The notes: generated by a model from the letters alone, not told the origin. Positions 8,215-17,509 are shown, counted from the first letter of the stretch. The stretch is DNA of 64,000 bases from CBDDHT01 sp965228615 (GCA_965228615.1 CBDDHT010000004.1:2356001-2420000), one strand, 5' to 3'. Made by a program: numbers and translations.

Positions 8215-9164
8215 TGTATCAGAAGTGGCTCGAGGCCTTCCATCATGTCGCCGAGGAAGGCAGTTTCACAGCGGCGGCGCGGCGGCTCAACGTCGGTCAG
8301 CCCACGATCTCGACCCATGTGAGCAATCTCGAGGGCCGCTTTGGCGTTGAGCTTTTTCATCGCCGCGGCCGCACTGTCAGTCTGACAGGTGCCGGCGAGA
8401 CGCTGTTTCAGATCACGCACAACCTCTATGGTCATGAACAGGAAGCGATCAGCTATCTGAATGCCGTGCGTAACCTGGATGCCGGAGAGCTGAAGTTGAG
8501 CGCTGTCGGACCCTTTGACGTCATGGAGCTTCTTGCGGCCTTCAAGGAGCGCCGACCGGGACTCTCCTGCGCGGTGCGACTCGGCGTCATTGACGATGTC
8601 CTTGCGGATCTGGATGAGTTTCGCGCCGATATCGGCGTCGTTGGACGGGACTGCGAGAGCGATACAATTCATTCGACCTTCTTCAACAAACACAAGATCC
8701 TCGTGATCGTGAACAACAAGCATCGTCTTGCCAGACGCAAACGCATTCGGCTCAGCGACCTCGATGGCGAGGAGATGGTGGTGCGGACAAAAGCGTCGAC
8801 CACACAGGAGGCCTTTGATTCCGCGGCGGCGAAAGCAGGCGTGCAGGTCAAACCCGTACTCGAAATCGAGAGCCGAGAGGGACTGCGTGAGGCCATTACA
8901 CGCGGGCTCGGCATTGGCGTTATTTCACGTAGCGAGTTTGCGCCTCATCCCCACCTTCATCCGCTTAAGATTTCCGATGCCAAGATGTTCACACGTGCGT
9001 ATGTCGTCTGTTTGAAAGCGCGGCGAAATCGTCCGTTCATAAAAGACTTTCTCGCGTTGACGGAGGCGCTCGCAAAAGATCATGCACGCCCTAAGCGCGA
9101 CAGCGGATCGGATACCGCTTCAAAATCAGGCGCGAAAGACCGGGAAAACGCTCCCGTTTCCTGA
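8214..9164 (+). CDS. LysR-family regulator of phosphonate catabolism
   Basis: The 316-residue protein has an N-terminal winged helix-turn-helix (about 1-60; GSFTAAARRLNVGQPTISTHV) and a LysR effector-binding domain (about 90-290). It closely resembles the regulator at 23252-24127 and the aminoethylphosphonate-associated LysR family (TIGR03339 type). It has a Ser/Lys/Asp-rich C-terminal tail of about 25 residues that the other copy lacks. It is divergent from phnA, the usual place for a regulator that responds to phosphonoacetate or aminoethylphosphonate. The ATG at 8214 fits the family N-terminus, but a clear ribosome site is missing. Confidence 0.92.
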   Translation: MYQKWLEAFHHVAEEGSFTAAARRLNVGQPTISTHVSNLEGRFGVELFHRRGRTVSLTGAGETLFQITHNLYGHEQEAISYLNAVRNLDAGELKLSAVGPFDVMELLAAFKERRPGLSCAVRLGVIDDVLADLDEFRADIGVVGRDCESDTIHSTFFNKHKILVIVNNKHRLARRKRIRLSDLDGEEMVVRTKASTTQEAFDSAAAKAGVQVKPVLEIESREGLREAITRGLGIGVISRSEFAPHPHLHPLKISDAKMFTRAYVVCLKARRNRPFIKDFLALTEALAKDHARPKRDSGSDTASKSGAKDRENAPVS

Positions 9165-9174
9165 GCGGATTCGA

Positions 9175-9198
9175 GCACCATGGCACCATGGCACCATG
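9175..9198. repeat. Triple 8-bp tandem repeat
   Basis: Three perfect copies of GCACCATG lie head to tail between the convergent LysR and phnE genes. Just before it, CGGGA and TCCCG could form a short hairpin at the end of the LysR gene. This looks like a small slippage-prone repeat with no obvious function. Confidence 0.7.
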
Positions 9199-9227
9199 GT
9201 CTACGTAATGCAGGACAGTGATCCAGC

Positions 9228-10079
9228 CTATTTCGACTTCGCGACTTTGGCCCGCGCCCACGCTGAGAAAATTTCTGAAATCAGAACCAGCACAATGATC
9301 GATACGAGAATCGCCGAGACGCGAAGGGTCTCGATCTGCAGAACATTGCGCTTGAGATACCACCCCATACCGCCGGCGCCGAAAAAGCCGACAACCGTTG
9401 CCGCACGGAATGCCACGTCCCAGGTATAAATGCCGATCCCCGTGAACGCGACGCGGACCTGTGGCAGCACGCCGTATGCCACAACCTTGAGATCGTTGGC
9501 TCCCGTGGCGCGGATGGCGTCGACCTGTCCCATGTCGATCGCCTCAATTTCCTCGGCAAAGAGCTTGCCCGCAAAACCGGTGCAGAACATTGTCAGCGCC
9601 AGGACACCGGCCAGCATGCCGAAGCCTAAGATCGTGACGAACAGGATTGCCCAGATCGTCTCGTGCACGGCGCGCGCGCTCATCGTGAAGAGACGGGCGA
9701 TCGGATAGACGAACCGGCGGCTCGGGGTCATGTTGGCCGAACCGAACCAACCGAGGGGAACAGCCATGATCAGACCGAACAGCGCGCCGAGATAGGCCAT
9801 CTGGATCGTCTCGACGACGGACCCGAGATAATCCGTATCGAGGACATACTCAAGGTCCGGCGGGTAGTAGCGATCGGCGAGCAACGTGCCAACGCGGCCA
9901 AACATACCAAGAAAGCGGTCGAGCGGAATGTTCAGATAGGAGATCGAGAAACTAATGAAAAAGACAGCGAGCAATACGCCGCAATACCGGTAGAGCGAGT
10001 TCGGGAATTTGAACCGGCTCCATTCGCGCACCGGAACGGCCTGCTCCGTGGACGTCTTTGTGGCGGTATCGCTGCCCAT
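9228..10079 (-). CDS. phnE: Phosphonate ABC transporter permease PhnE (second copy)
   Basis: The 283-residue inner-membrane protein has about six hydrophobic segments and the permease loop that contacts the ATPase (EAIDMGQVDAIRATGANDLKV, about 190-212). The region from ETIQMAYLGALFG onward matches PhnE/PtxC phosphonate permeases. It starts 3 bp after the stop of the other phnE, so the two are translated together and probably form a heterodimeric channel with PhnC and PhnD. It is the last gene of the phnD-phnC-phnE-phnE operon. Confidence 0.93.
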   Translation of the reverse strand: MGSDTATKTSTEQAVPVREWSRFKFPNSLYRYCGVLLAVFFISFSISYLNIPLDRFLGMFGRVGTLLADRYYPPDLEYVLDTDYLGSVVETIQMAYLGALFGLIMAVPLGWFGSANMTPSRRFVYPIARLFTMSARAVHETIWAILFVTILGFGMLAGVLALTMFCTGFAGKLFAEEIEAIDMGQVDAIRATGANDLKVVAYGVLPQVRVAFTGIGIYTWDVAFRAATVVGFFGAGGMGWYLKRNVLQIETLRVSAILVSIIVLVLISEIFSAWARAKVAKSK

Positions 10080-10082
10080 GTC

Positions 10083-10904
10083 CTAAATGATCGCCTTCCG
10101 CACAAAGTAGGATATGACCTCGCCAAAGAGGATCAGCACCAAAATGGCCAGGATGACCGTCGTCACGCCGGGATGATTGAACGTATTGAGCTGGCGGAAG
10201 AAAACCAGCCCTAGACCGCCTGCCCCAACGAGCCCGAGGACCGACGAGCGGCGAATATTGATCTCCCATTCGAAGATGATCACACCGATCATCACGGGCA
10301 AGACCTGCGGCAGGATCGCATAAATGAAGACTTGAAACTGGCTACCGCCTACAGCCCGGATCGCCTCAACGGGTTTGGGATCCAGATCCTCAATCGCTTC
10401 GGCAGACATTTTCGCGATGAAGCCAACCGAACGAACGGCAATCGCAAGCACACCGGCCAGCGCACCAAGACCGACGGCCGCGACAAAGAACAGGGCCCAG
10501 ACGATTTCATGTATCGAGCGGCTGAGCGTCATTGCCAATCTGGCCAACGGATAGGTCACCGGCATGTATGGCGTGATGTTCAGTGCGCCGAACCAAATCG
10601 CCGGAATGCAAACAATGACCCCAAGCAGAGTGCCAAGCGTCGCCACCATGATTGTCTCAAGAGCCGGCTTCAGAAGATTGGGAACAAGATCCCAGTCGAC
10701 ACTGAGAAAGCCGCCGATTGCCGTCAGAACATTGCCGACAGATCCGATGCGCTCCCAGTCCGTGTCCTGGATGACCGTCGTGTTAACACTCCAGGCAACA
10801 AGCAAGGCAAGACCAAGATAAATCAGCGATTGGCGCCAGCGATTCCTGGCACGCGCCTGCGAAATCTCCTCCGCACGCTGAAGGGACGCTGCAATCGCCG
10901 CCAC
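10083..10904 (-). CDS. phnE: Phosphonate ABC transporter permease PhnE (first copy)
   Basis: The 273-residue permease has a first membrane helix near residues 25-45, a core of about five more, and the coupling motif EAIEDLDPKPVEAIRAVGGS (about 180-199). The GTG start overlaps the phnC stop codon by one base, indicating translational coupling. It is clearly related to the next gene yet diverged, as in other PhnE1-PhnE2 pairs. With PhnC and PhnD it forms a phosphonate or phosphite importer; the exact ligand is not visible. Confidence 0.93.
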   Translation of the reverse strand: MAAIAASLQRAEEISQARARNRWRQSLIYLGLALLVAWSVNTTVIQDTDWERIGSVGNVLTAIGGFLSVDWDLVPNLLKPALETIMVATLGTLLGVIVCIPAIWFGALNITPYMPVTYPLARLAMTLSRSIHEIVWALFFVAAVGLGALAGVLAIAVRSVGFIAKMSAEAIEDLDPKPVEAIRAVGGSQFQVFIYAILPQVLPVMIGVIIFEWEINIRRSSVLGLVGAGGLGLVFFRQLNTFNHPGVTTVILAILVLILFGEVISYFVRKAII

Positions 10905-11656
10905 TAGAGGACCTCCATGGCATAGATCTCGTCGAGATTTGCCTGTTCCATGGTTTCGGTCGGCCCATTGAACATCATGACGCCGTCCTGGAGACCGATG
11001 ATCTTGTTGCAGAACTCCGTCGCGAGCTGCACGTCATGGATATTGCAGAGAACCGGAACCTTGAACTCGGCGGCGATTTCCTTGATGAGGGCCATGACTT
11101 CACGAGAGATCTTTGGGTCGAGCGCTGAGGTCGGTTCATCGACAAGCAGCAGCTTCGGGTCCTGCATCAATGCCCGAGCTATGCCGACGCGTTGACGCTG
11201 ACCGCCGGAAAGCTCATCGGCGCGCTTGTCAACATGATCGGAAAGCCCGACCCGGTCGAGCATGCCGAGTGCGCGGGCAATGTCGTCCTTCGAGAACAAT
11301 CGGAAGAGGGCCCGCGTGTTCCCGATGTAGCCCAATCGGCCCGAGAGCACATTGTCCATGACGGACATGCGATTGATCAGGTTGAACTCCTGGAAAATCA
11401 TACCGATGTTGCGACGCAGCTCGCGCAGTTTTCGGTGCGACAGGGTCAAAATATCATTGTCATACAGACGGATTTCGCCGGACTGCGGCTCCACGAGTCG
11501 ATTGATGCATCTGATGAGCGTGGATTTGCCAGCGCCACTCGGCCCGATAATCGCGTAGAAATCGTCGGCTTCGACAGCAAAGCTGATGCCTTTGAGAATT
11601 TCGGGACCAGATCCGCTGTAGCGCGCCCGCAGGTCCTTAACGACGAGGATCGACAT
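10904..11656 (-). CDS. phnC: Phosphonate ABC transporter ATP-binding protein PhnC
   Basis: The 250-residue ATPase has Walker A GPSGAGKST (38-46), a Q-loop in MIFQEFNL, signature LSGGQ (149-153) and Walker B LLLVDE followed by a D-loop (169-180). Phosphonate-specific blocks such as INRLVEPQSGEI and LSGRLG(Y) are present. It energises uptake through the two PhnE permeases and works at the cytoplasmic face of the inner membrane. A stem-loop separates it from phnD upstream. Confidence 0.95.
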   Translation of the reverse strand: MSILVVKDLRARYSGSGPEILKGISFAVEADDFYAIIGPSGAGKSTLIRCINRLVEPQSGEIRLYDNDILTLSHRKLRELRRNIGMIFQEFNLINRMSVMDNVLSGRLGYIGNTRALFRLFSKDDIARALGMLDRVGLSDHVDKRADELSGGQRQRVGIARALMQDPKLLLVDEPTSALDPKISREVMALIKEIAAEFKVPVLCNIHDVQLATEFCNKIIGLQDGVMMFNGPTETMEQANLDEIYAMEVL

Positions 11657-11698
11657 GTCGGTCCGCCCAGCCTCAAATCAGGTTTCAAGAGAAGGAGT

Positions 11699-11730
11699 GC
11701 AGGAAGCATCCGTCTGGCGGCGCTTCCTGC
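11699..11730 (-). terminator. Intercistronic stem-loop between phnD and phnC
   Basis: Perfect 9-bp arms GCAGGAAGC and GCTTCCTGC flank a 14-nt loop, just after the binding-protein gene. There is no T-run. Such hairpins commonly protect the abundant binding-protein mRNA or attenuate downstream genes. A similar arrangement follows phnS. Confidence 0.6.
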
Positions 11731-11744
11731 TCGATGGCTGGGTC

Positions 11745-12680
11745 TCAGCCCTTCTTTTTCTTACGCGCGTCTTTGGCCTTCTTGAGGGCCCTGATTACGT
11801 CGTAATCCTTTGACGACATCGGCACGAACTTGTTCGACTTGACGTTGTCGAGGAACTTCTTCTCGCCGGCATTTTTTGTCGACAAGCCAAGGAACGTGTT
11901 GCGGATCTTTTCCTTGACGTCATCGCAAAGCGTATTGCGATACACGAAAGGATCCTGCGGGATCGGAGGCGATGACCAGAGGAAGTTGAAGTCTTCCATC
12001 TTCACTTCGCCCTTGTTCACGACATTGTCGAAACGATGAGAAGCGACAAAGGCTGCATCGACCTTGCCTTTGGCAACGGCGACTGTGGAGAGCTCGTGGC
12101 TACCTGTGTAGGCGACTTTGCTGAAATACTTGTCGAGATTGCCGCCGACTTTCGGTGCAAACACAACACGCGGAAACAAATTGCCCGACGTGCTGCCAGG
12201 ATCGACCAAACCCAGAATCGAACCCTTCAGAGAGTCGATTGAGGTGAACTTAGATCCTTTCTTCGAGACGAGTACCGCTTTATATCCCGGCCCCTCTTCC
12301 TGCAGATGTCCAGGACGTTTCGCGTAAGTAGCAAAGACTTCCACAGACGGCTCTTTCGAGCTGGCGATGACATAGGAATAGGGGCCAAGCACGGCGACAT
12401 CAATAAACTTGCTGAGGAGCCCTTCGACCACAGAGGCATAGGATGTCGGCATGAAGAATTCGATCTTCTTTCCGGTCTCTTTCGCCATCCGATCGGTAAT
12501 CGGCTTATAGAGCTGCAGCTCTGCGACCGACTCTTCCGTCGGCACCATCGCAAATGTCAGCGACTTAGGATTTTCGCATTGAGCGGCGAGGCTCTGCCCC
12601 GCCATACCGACCGTCGCAAGCACAGCCAATGAGACAGCGCCCAACCAAGTCCGTTTAGATTCACGGAAGCCAATTTTCAT
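11745..12680 (-). CDS. phnD: Phosphonate/phosphite/phosphate periplasmic binding protein PhnD
   Basis: The 311-residue protein has a signal peptide (KRTWLGAVSLAVLATVGMAGQSLAA, cut near residue 33) and a PhnD-type fold: FAMVPTEESVAELQLYKPI, YASVVEGLLSKFIDVAVLGPYSYV and DPGSTSGNLFPR, the last part of the ligand-binding loop. GGAGG lies 6 bp before the ATG at 12680, which excludes the longer start. The C-terminus is unusually lysine-rich (KKAKDARKKKKG). It is the first gene of the minus-strand importer operon and delivers the substrate to PhnEE in the periplasm. Confidence 0.94.
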   Translation of the reverse strand: MKIGFRESKRTWLGAVSLAVLATVGMAGQSLAAQCENPKSLTFAMVPTEESVAELQLYKPITDRMAKETGKKIEFFMPTSYASVVEGLLSKFIDVAVLGPYSYVIASSKEPSVEVFATYAKRPGHLQEEGPGYKAVLVSKKGSKFTSIDSLKGSILGLVDPGSTSGNLFPRVVFAPKVGGNLDKYFSKVAYTGSHELSTVAVAKGKVDAAFVASHRFDNVVNKGEVKMEDFNFLWSSPPIPQDPFVYRNTLCDDVKEKIRNTFLGLSTKNAGEKKFLDNVKSNKFVPMSSKDYDVIRALKKAKDARKKKKG

Positions 12681-13171
12681 TCTGTTCCTCCCAACAAGGT
12701 CACTGCCCGGCACCTCCTTTGAAAACGGTGGCTACCGGCAAGGCGATATGGCGCGCTCTGGGGACGCTTATTGTCTTTAGTTACAGTTGGACAGCGACAT
12801 GCAGATGACGCCAATCCTAATGTGCCCAGATGTCATCCACAACCAAGGTCTTAGATCACGACACTGACGCTAACACTTTCGATATTATCGGATAAATCGA
12901 AAAAAGCTATCGATCCATCTAGCAAATGAATTTGATGTTTCGCATCGAATTTGTGTCACTTAGCAACGAAAATCCGACCGTTTTGATCCACAAAGCCGCA
13001 CTGCAAATGCCGGCTTTCCGATCTACGGCCAAAGCAACGCCCACGCGATCTTGGCAGCGCCCGACACGGTAGAATTGCTACCAATCTTACGGCCGTTTCC
13101 TGGAATGCCGGTCGCCAAAAAGCTAAAGAAAACAGCGTGTCAGGGCGCCGAGACAAGGATGGTCATACTCT
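12681..13171. other. Divergent promoter region of phnD and the DUF47-Pit pair
   Basis: About 490 bp without a supportable gene; AT-rich at 12870-12960. CAAAT-GA-ATTTG at 12923-12934 resembles the half sites of the LysR operator candidates at 17469 and 23213. No convincing pair of CTGTCAT Pho-box repeats was found on either strand. Confidence 0.5.
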
Positions 13172-13825
13172 ATGGAGAAACTGCGCCTCTTTGGTCGTAC
13201 CAAAGATCTCGAACGTCAGATTGATGAGTTTCTGGACAAGCTTTCCGAGTCAGCTGTCATGTTCAAGCTGGCCATCAAGACCTATCTCAGAGATGGAGCA
13301 AATGGCGACTTCGAAGAAAAACTAAACGCCGTGAACACGATGGAAAGCGATGCGGACCGGCTGCGGCGTACGATCGAAACCGAGCTTTACACCCACACGC
13401 TGATACCCGATGCACGTGGCGATGTTCTCGGCCTCATCGAGACTCTCGACCATGTGGTCAATCTCTTCGAAGGCGCTTTGTGGGCCATCCATATCGAAAA
13501 GCCTGACATACCAGACGAGTTCAAGCCGGGTTTCAAGAAGCTCACCAATATGACCGTCGAAGCTGCCGATGCCCTTGTTCTTGCCGCACGTTGCTTTTTT
13601 CGAACGCCACATGCCGTCTCGGACTTCAATCACAAGGTGATGCTCTACGAGAAGGAAGCCGACAAGATCGGCACCAAGCTCAAGCAAGACATATTCTCCT
13701 CGGACCTTGAGCTCTCTCACAAGACGCATCTGCGCGATTTCGTCGAGCATATCGATAACGTGGCCGATTGGGCTGAGGACGTCGCCGACCGCCTCGCAAT
13801 CTACGCCATCAAGAGAACGGCTTAA
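13172..13825 (+). CDS. DUF47 (PhoU-like) accessory protein of the Pit transporter
   Basis: The 217-residue all-helical protein has the spaced acidic repeats of the DUF47/PhoU-like family (MESDADRLRRTIETEL near 50-65; YEKEADKIGTKLKQDIF near 158-174), which bind metals and regulate phosphate transport. AAGGA lies upstream of the ATG. It is followed after 1 bp by pit, the classic DUF47-pit pair, and probably controls that transporter's activity at the membrane. It is divergent from the phosphonate importer. Confidence 0.9.
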   Translation: MEKLRLFGRTKDLERQIDEFLDKLSESAVMFKLAIKTYLRDGANGDFEEKLNAVNTMESDADRLRRTIETELYTHTLIPDARGDVLGLIETLDHVVNLFEGALWAIHIEKPDIPDEFKPGFKKLTNMTVEAADALVLAARCFFRTPHAVSDFNHKVMLYEKEADKIGTKLKQDIFSSDLELSHKTHLRDFVEHIDNVADWAEDVADRLAIYAIKRTA

Positions 13826-13826
13826 C

Positions 13827-14888
13827 GTGTTTTCGTCGATCGAACCGGCGGTACTCCTCTTCCTGACGAGTGGACTCTTTCTGGGCTGGGCGCTCGGGGC
13901 CAATGATGCCGCGAACGTCTTCGGTACAGCTGTCGGAACCCGCATGGTGCAATGGGGCACCGCAGCAATCATCTGCTCCATATTTGTTGTGCTTGGAGCC
14001 GTGGTTGGCGGCGCCGGACCATCTCACACATTGGGAAAACTTGGCGCCGTCTCAGCGTTGCCGGGTGCATTTATGACAGCGCTCGCAGCCGCAGCGGCAG
14101 TCTACACGATGACCAAGTCCGGCCTGCCGGTGTCTACGACGCAGGCGATTGTCGGAGGGATCGTTGGCTGGAACCTCTTCTCCGGGAAACCAACCGATAC
14201 AGCGACACTGACAACTATCATCAGCACATGGGTCATCTGCCCGCTACTCTCGGCCGCTATCGCAGTCACGCTCTATAAGGGCATCACGTTCGCTCTGCGA
14301 CGGTCCAAGCTACATCTTTTGCGAACCGACGCCTACACGCGTGTCGGCCTGCTGCTCGCTGGTGCCTTCGGTGCCTACGCTCTTGGCGCAAACAATATTG
14401 CCAATGTGGTTGGGGTCTTCGTGCCGGCCAAGCCATTTCCAGAAATCGTTTTGGCGAATGGCGTCACCATATCGTCAACAATTCAACTCTTTTTTCTAGG
14501 CGGGCTCGCGATTGCCGTCGGCGTTCTGACCTACTCGAAACGCGTGATGATGACCGTCGGCGGCGGGCTGGGCCGGATCTCGCCGGTTGCCGCGTTCGTC
14601 GCCGTCGTATCGCACTCGATCGTCCTCATACTTTTTGCGTCGAAAGCACTCGAGGCGTGGTTGTCCGCGCGTGGATTGCCGACCATTCCACTCGTTCCGG
14701 TCTCGAGTTCTCAGGCCGTCGTCGGAGCGGTTGTCGGCATCGCCATGCTCAAGGGTATCGCAGGGATCCGTTGGCGCGTGTTGGGGAGCATTCTGATTGG
14801 TTGGCTCGCAACACCGATGCTAGCGGGCCTTATGTGCTTCTTCGGCCTCTACTTTCTCAAGAATGTGTTCGACCAGGTCGTCTACTAA
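13827..14888 (+). CDS. pit: Low-affinity inorganic phosphate transporter PiT
   Basis: The 353-residue membrane protein carries both PiT half-signatures: GANDAANVFGTAVGT (24-38) and GANNIANVVGVF (187-198), marking the internal duplication, with about ten hydrophobic segments. I start it at the GTG (13827), 1 bp after the DUF47 stop, because the longer frame lies inside the DUF47 gene. It imports phosphate, usually as a metal-phosphate complex driven by protons or sodium. The neighbouring phosphonate genes suggest it may manage phosphate released during phosphonate breakdown, in either direction. Confidence 0.93.
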   Translation: MFSSIEPAVLLFLTSGLFLGWALGANDAANVFGTAVGTRMVQWGTAAIICSIFVVLGAVVGGAGPSHTLGKLGAVSALPGAFMTALAAAAAVYTMTKSGLPVSTTQAIVGGIVGWNLFSGKPTDTATLTTIISTWVICPLLSAAIAVTLYKGITFALRRSKLHLLRTDAYTRVGLLLAGAFGAYALGANNIANVVGVFVPAKPFPEIVLANGVTISSTIQLFFLGGLAIAVGVLTYSKRVMMTVGGGLGRISPVAAFVAVVSHSIVLILFASKALEAWLSARGLPTIPLVPVSSSQAVVGAVVGIAMLKGIAGIRWRVLGSILIGWLATPMLAGLMCFFGLYFLKNVFDQVVY

Positions 14889-14913
14889 ATCCACTCCTAT
14901 GAAGCTGCTGCAC

Positions 14914-16200
14914 CTATCTTGAGTACCCCTTCACCTCACCCAAGGTGTCGTCCAGGCGATCACAGAATGTATCGATAACGCTCTCGTCGTGAGCGATCGA
15001 GAGATACAGCTTGGTCCCCATCGGATTGAGAAAGATCTTGCGGGCAAACAACCCCTGCATGACAGCCCGCGCCCGCTCTTTGTCGGCTGTCATCGCCGAA
15101 CGGTGATCGCGGATCTCATCCGTCGTGAAGATCATCTGCCCCAAGGGTCCATCGCCAATGACCTGAGCCTCGATTTGATGTGCGGCCAGAACCTCGGCAA
15201 TTCCATGGCGTAAATAACGGCCAAGAGCATGCAGACGCTCATGAACTCCATCCTGGCCGAGCACACCGAGCGCGGCTCGGGCGGCTGCCATGGAGACAGG
15301 GTTGCCACCGAGGGTCGACGCCATCCAGACATATTCGGCGCTACCGATCTTGTCTTCTTCGACCTGTCCCATGAGATCTGCCCGCCCGCCGAAGGCGCCG
15401 ATGGGATAACCGCCGCCCAGGGCTTTGCCGTAAGCCACCAGGTCCGGCGTGACACCGTAATAGGCTTGAGCACCGCCATAGGCCAGACGAAAGCCTGTCA
15501 CGACCTCATCGAAGATCAAAGGAACCCCAAACTCGGTACAGAGGTCCCTCAACCCAGGCAGAAAGCCTTCGATGGGCGGCGTGCATCGCTGCAGGGGCTC
15601 CGCAATCACACCGGCAAGCTCATGACGATGAGCAGCCATGATCCGACGGGTTTCCTGGAGATTGTTGAATGGCGCGACAAGCAGCGTATCGGTGGCGGAT
15701 GGCGTGCCGGCGCTGGTCAGTTCCGGCTCTGGCATATCGACATGACCACTTGCAAAGAGACTCGTCACCCCCTCGATATTGGCGCCGTGGTATGCACCTT
15801 CGAACTTGAGGATTTTGGGACGTCCGGTAAACGCGCGTGCCAGCCGCACACAATAGCTCGTGGCTTCGGTACCTGAGGCACAGAATCGCAGCTTTTCGGC
15901 CGCGGGACTAATACGCCGGATCTCCTCACCGACAGCGAGAGCATGCGGATTGAGATAGGCAAAATTTGAGCCATCGAGAGCTTGCGCACGGACGGCTTCT
16001 ACGACCTCCGGGCGCGCATGCCCGACAAGGCAGGATCCCCATCCAATCGAGAAATCCAATATCTCATTGCCCGAACTATCCCAGAGACGGCAGCCCTCGC
16101 CGCGCTCGATCATGATGAGTTGCTCAGGACTTAGCCCATACTCACCATTGGCGATGCCGCCCGGAAACGTGTCGAGCGCACGCTGTGCAATATCGTTCAT
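14914..16200 (-). CDS. Class III PLP-dependent aminotransferase or aminomutase
   Basis: The 428-residue fold-type I enzyme resembles glutamate-1-semialdehyde aminomutases: ASGTEATSYCVRLARAFTG phosphate loop (108-126), YHG (137-139), D231 (FDEVVTGFR) and PLP lysine K259 (YGKALGGG). It starts 9 bp after the phnW stop, so the two form an operon. It is not close to PbfA at 17510-18931, which has different substrate-side motifs. A haem-pathway role is unlikely given the context. A role on an AEP derivative, or a second transamination feeding PhnW, is inference. Confidence 0.88.
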   Translation of the reverse strand: MNDIAQRALDTFPGGIANGEYGLSPEQLIMIERGEGCRLWDSSGNEILDFSIGWGSCLVGHARPEVVEAVRAQALDGSNFAYLNPHALAVGEEIRRISPAAEKLRFCASGTEATSYCVRLARAFTGRPKILKFEGAYHGANIEGVTSLFASGHVDMPEPELTSAGTPSATDTLLVAPFNNLQETRRIMAAHRHELAGVIAEPLQRCTPPIEGFLPGLRDLCTEFGVPLIFDEVVTGFRLAYGGAQAYYGVTPDLVAYGKALGGGYPIGAFGGRADLMGQVEEDKIGSAEYVWMASTLGGNPVSMAAARAALGVLGQDGVHERLHALGRYLRHGIAEVLAAHQIEAQVIGDGPLGQMIFTTDEIRDHRSAMTADKERARAVMQGLFARKIFLNPMGTKLYLSIAHDESVIDTFCDRLDDTLGEVKGYSR

Positions 16201-16209
16201 CAGCGCCCG

Positions 16210-17382
16210 CTAACGCCTCTGACCGGAACTGCAATCGTCGACACCCATTGCCTCTAGAGACGCATTTACCGCATCGAGCAATGCGTTCATGACCTGCTCA
16301 TTCACCTGTCCGATGGTTCCGACTCGGAAGCTCTCGGCCTCCGTCAGCTTGCCGGGATAGATGATGAAGCCGCGCGATTTCAGTTCGTCATAGAACCGCT
16401 GAAACGAGAAGTTGGCATGAACCGGGCAGAAGAACGTCGTAATGATCGGCGACAGCCAGGAATCCTCAAGGAGCGTTTCGAAACCGATGTGGCGCATACC
16501 TGCCACCATCACATCTCGATTGCGGGCATAGCGCGCACCTCGCCCGGCGACGCCGCCTTCCTCTTCGTGCTGGAGCAGGGCTTCAAGGAACGCGACGACC
16601 GTATGCGTCGGCGGTGTAAAGCGCCACTGCCCGGTATTCTTCAAATAGACCCACTGATCGTGCACGTCGAGGGAGAGTGAATGGCTACGGCCTTTGGCCT
16701 CCTCCAGTGCTGCCTGTTTGGCGATCACGAATCCGAAGCCAGGCACGCCTTCTATGCACTTGTTGGCTGAGGAGACCAGCGCTTCACAAGGAATATCGTC
16801 GACTGTCAGTGGCACCGCACCAAAGGAACTCATCGCGTCGACAATCAGTTTTCGTCCTGCGGCGTGCACGACGTCCGAAATGCCCTTGAGCGGGTTGAGA
16901 ATGCCTGAACTCGTCTCGCAATGAACGACGAAAACATGCGTGATATCGGGCTGCGCCATCAGAAGCGCATCAACTTCCTCCGGCAGTGGCGGCTCATAAT
17001 CGCCCTTGTCCACAGGCACGAATGTTCGGCCCAGATACTCCAGCGTCTTGGAGGCGCGTTTCCCGTAAGCGCCGTTCATGAGCACTAGCGTCTTAGAGTC
17101 TTTCGGCAGGAAGCTCGCGAGCATGGCTTCGACAGCATAGGTCCCGCTTCCCTGAAGAGGTACGCAGTCGTAACTACCTTCACCGCCGGCCATGGCGACA
17201 AGTCGCTTGCAGACGTCCGCCGTGACGGCTTTGAAGTCACCATCCCAGGACCCCCAATCGCGGAGCATGGCCTCTTTCGTCCGCTTTGTCGTGGTCAAGG
17301 GACCCGGTGTCAGCAAATAGGGATCACTGACAGTGGTCTCGCTGTTGTTCGGTGTGTCGAGCATATTATCGATCACGTCCAT
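16210..17382 (-). CDS. phnW: 2-Aminoethylphosphonate-pyruvate transaminase PhnW
   Basis: The 390-residue PLP enzyme converts 2-aminoethylphosphonate and pyruvate to phosphonoacetaldehyde and alanine. Diagnostic blocks are LLTPGPLTTT (23-32), RDWGSWDGDF (41-50), QGSGTYAVEAML (77-88), VDAMSSFGA (181-189) and the PLP lysine K208 in SSANKCIEGVPGFGF. Two starts are possible (17382 and 17364); neither has a strong ribosome site. It has its own promoter region with a LysR-type dyad and is followed by the class III enzyme. Its product would go to the aldehyde dehydrogenase and PhnA. Confidence 0.95.
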   Translation of the reverse strand: MDVIDNMLDTPNNSETTVSDPYLLTPGPLTTTKRTKEAMLRDWGSWDGDFKAVTADVCKRLVAMAGGEGSYDCVPLQGSGTYAVEAMLASFLPKDSKTLVLMNGAYGKRASKTLEYLGRTFVPVDKGDYEPPLPEEVDALLMAQPDITHVFVVHCETSSGILNPLKGISDVVHAAGRKLIVDAMSSFGAVPLTVDDIPCEALVSSANKCIEGVPGFGFVIAKQAALEEAKGRSHSLSLDVHDQWVYLKNTGQWRFTPPTHTVVAFLEALLQHEEEGGVAGRGARYARNRDVMVAGMRHIGFETLLEDSWLSPIITTFFCPVHANFSFQRFYDELKSRGFIIYPGKLTEAESFRVGTIGQVNEQVMNALLDAVNASLEAMGVDDCSSGQRR

Positions 17383-17468
17383 CTTGGAATGAAGTTCGGT
17401 TCATAACGAAATCTGGTCGGCGGACATCCTGAGCCCGACTGCCACAAGTGTTGCTCTGGTCTTGTCCA

Positions 17469-17495
17469 TTGATCAAATCGTTTAATTCAATTTGA
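17469..17495. promoter_or_regulatory. Candidate LysR operator upstream of phnW
   Basis: TTGATCAAATCG at 17469-17480 is the exact reverse complement of the element at 8203-8214 by the other phosphonate operon. Within it, TCAAAT (17473-17478) pairs with ATTTGA (17490-17495) as an inverted repeat. It lies about 90-110 bp before phnW, a normal distance for a LysR recognition site. Confidence 0.6.
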
Positions 17496-17509
17496 TTTAT
17501 AGTTCCTGC

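Noticed and set aside
9175..9198. GCACCATG tandem repeat as a regulatory array.
   Set aside because: It lies between the ends of two convergent genes, where no promoter is expected, and has only three units.
12681..13171. Possible Pho boxes upstream of phnD and pit.
   Set aside because: Only isolated GTCAT-like pieces were found; no pair of CTGTCAT repeats with 4-bp spacing.
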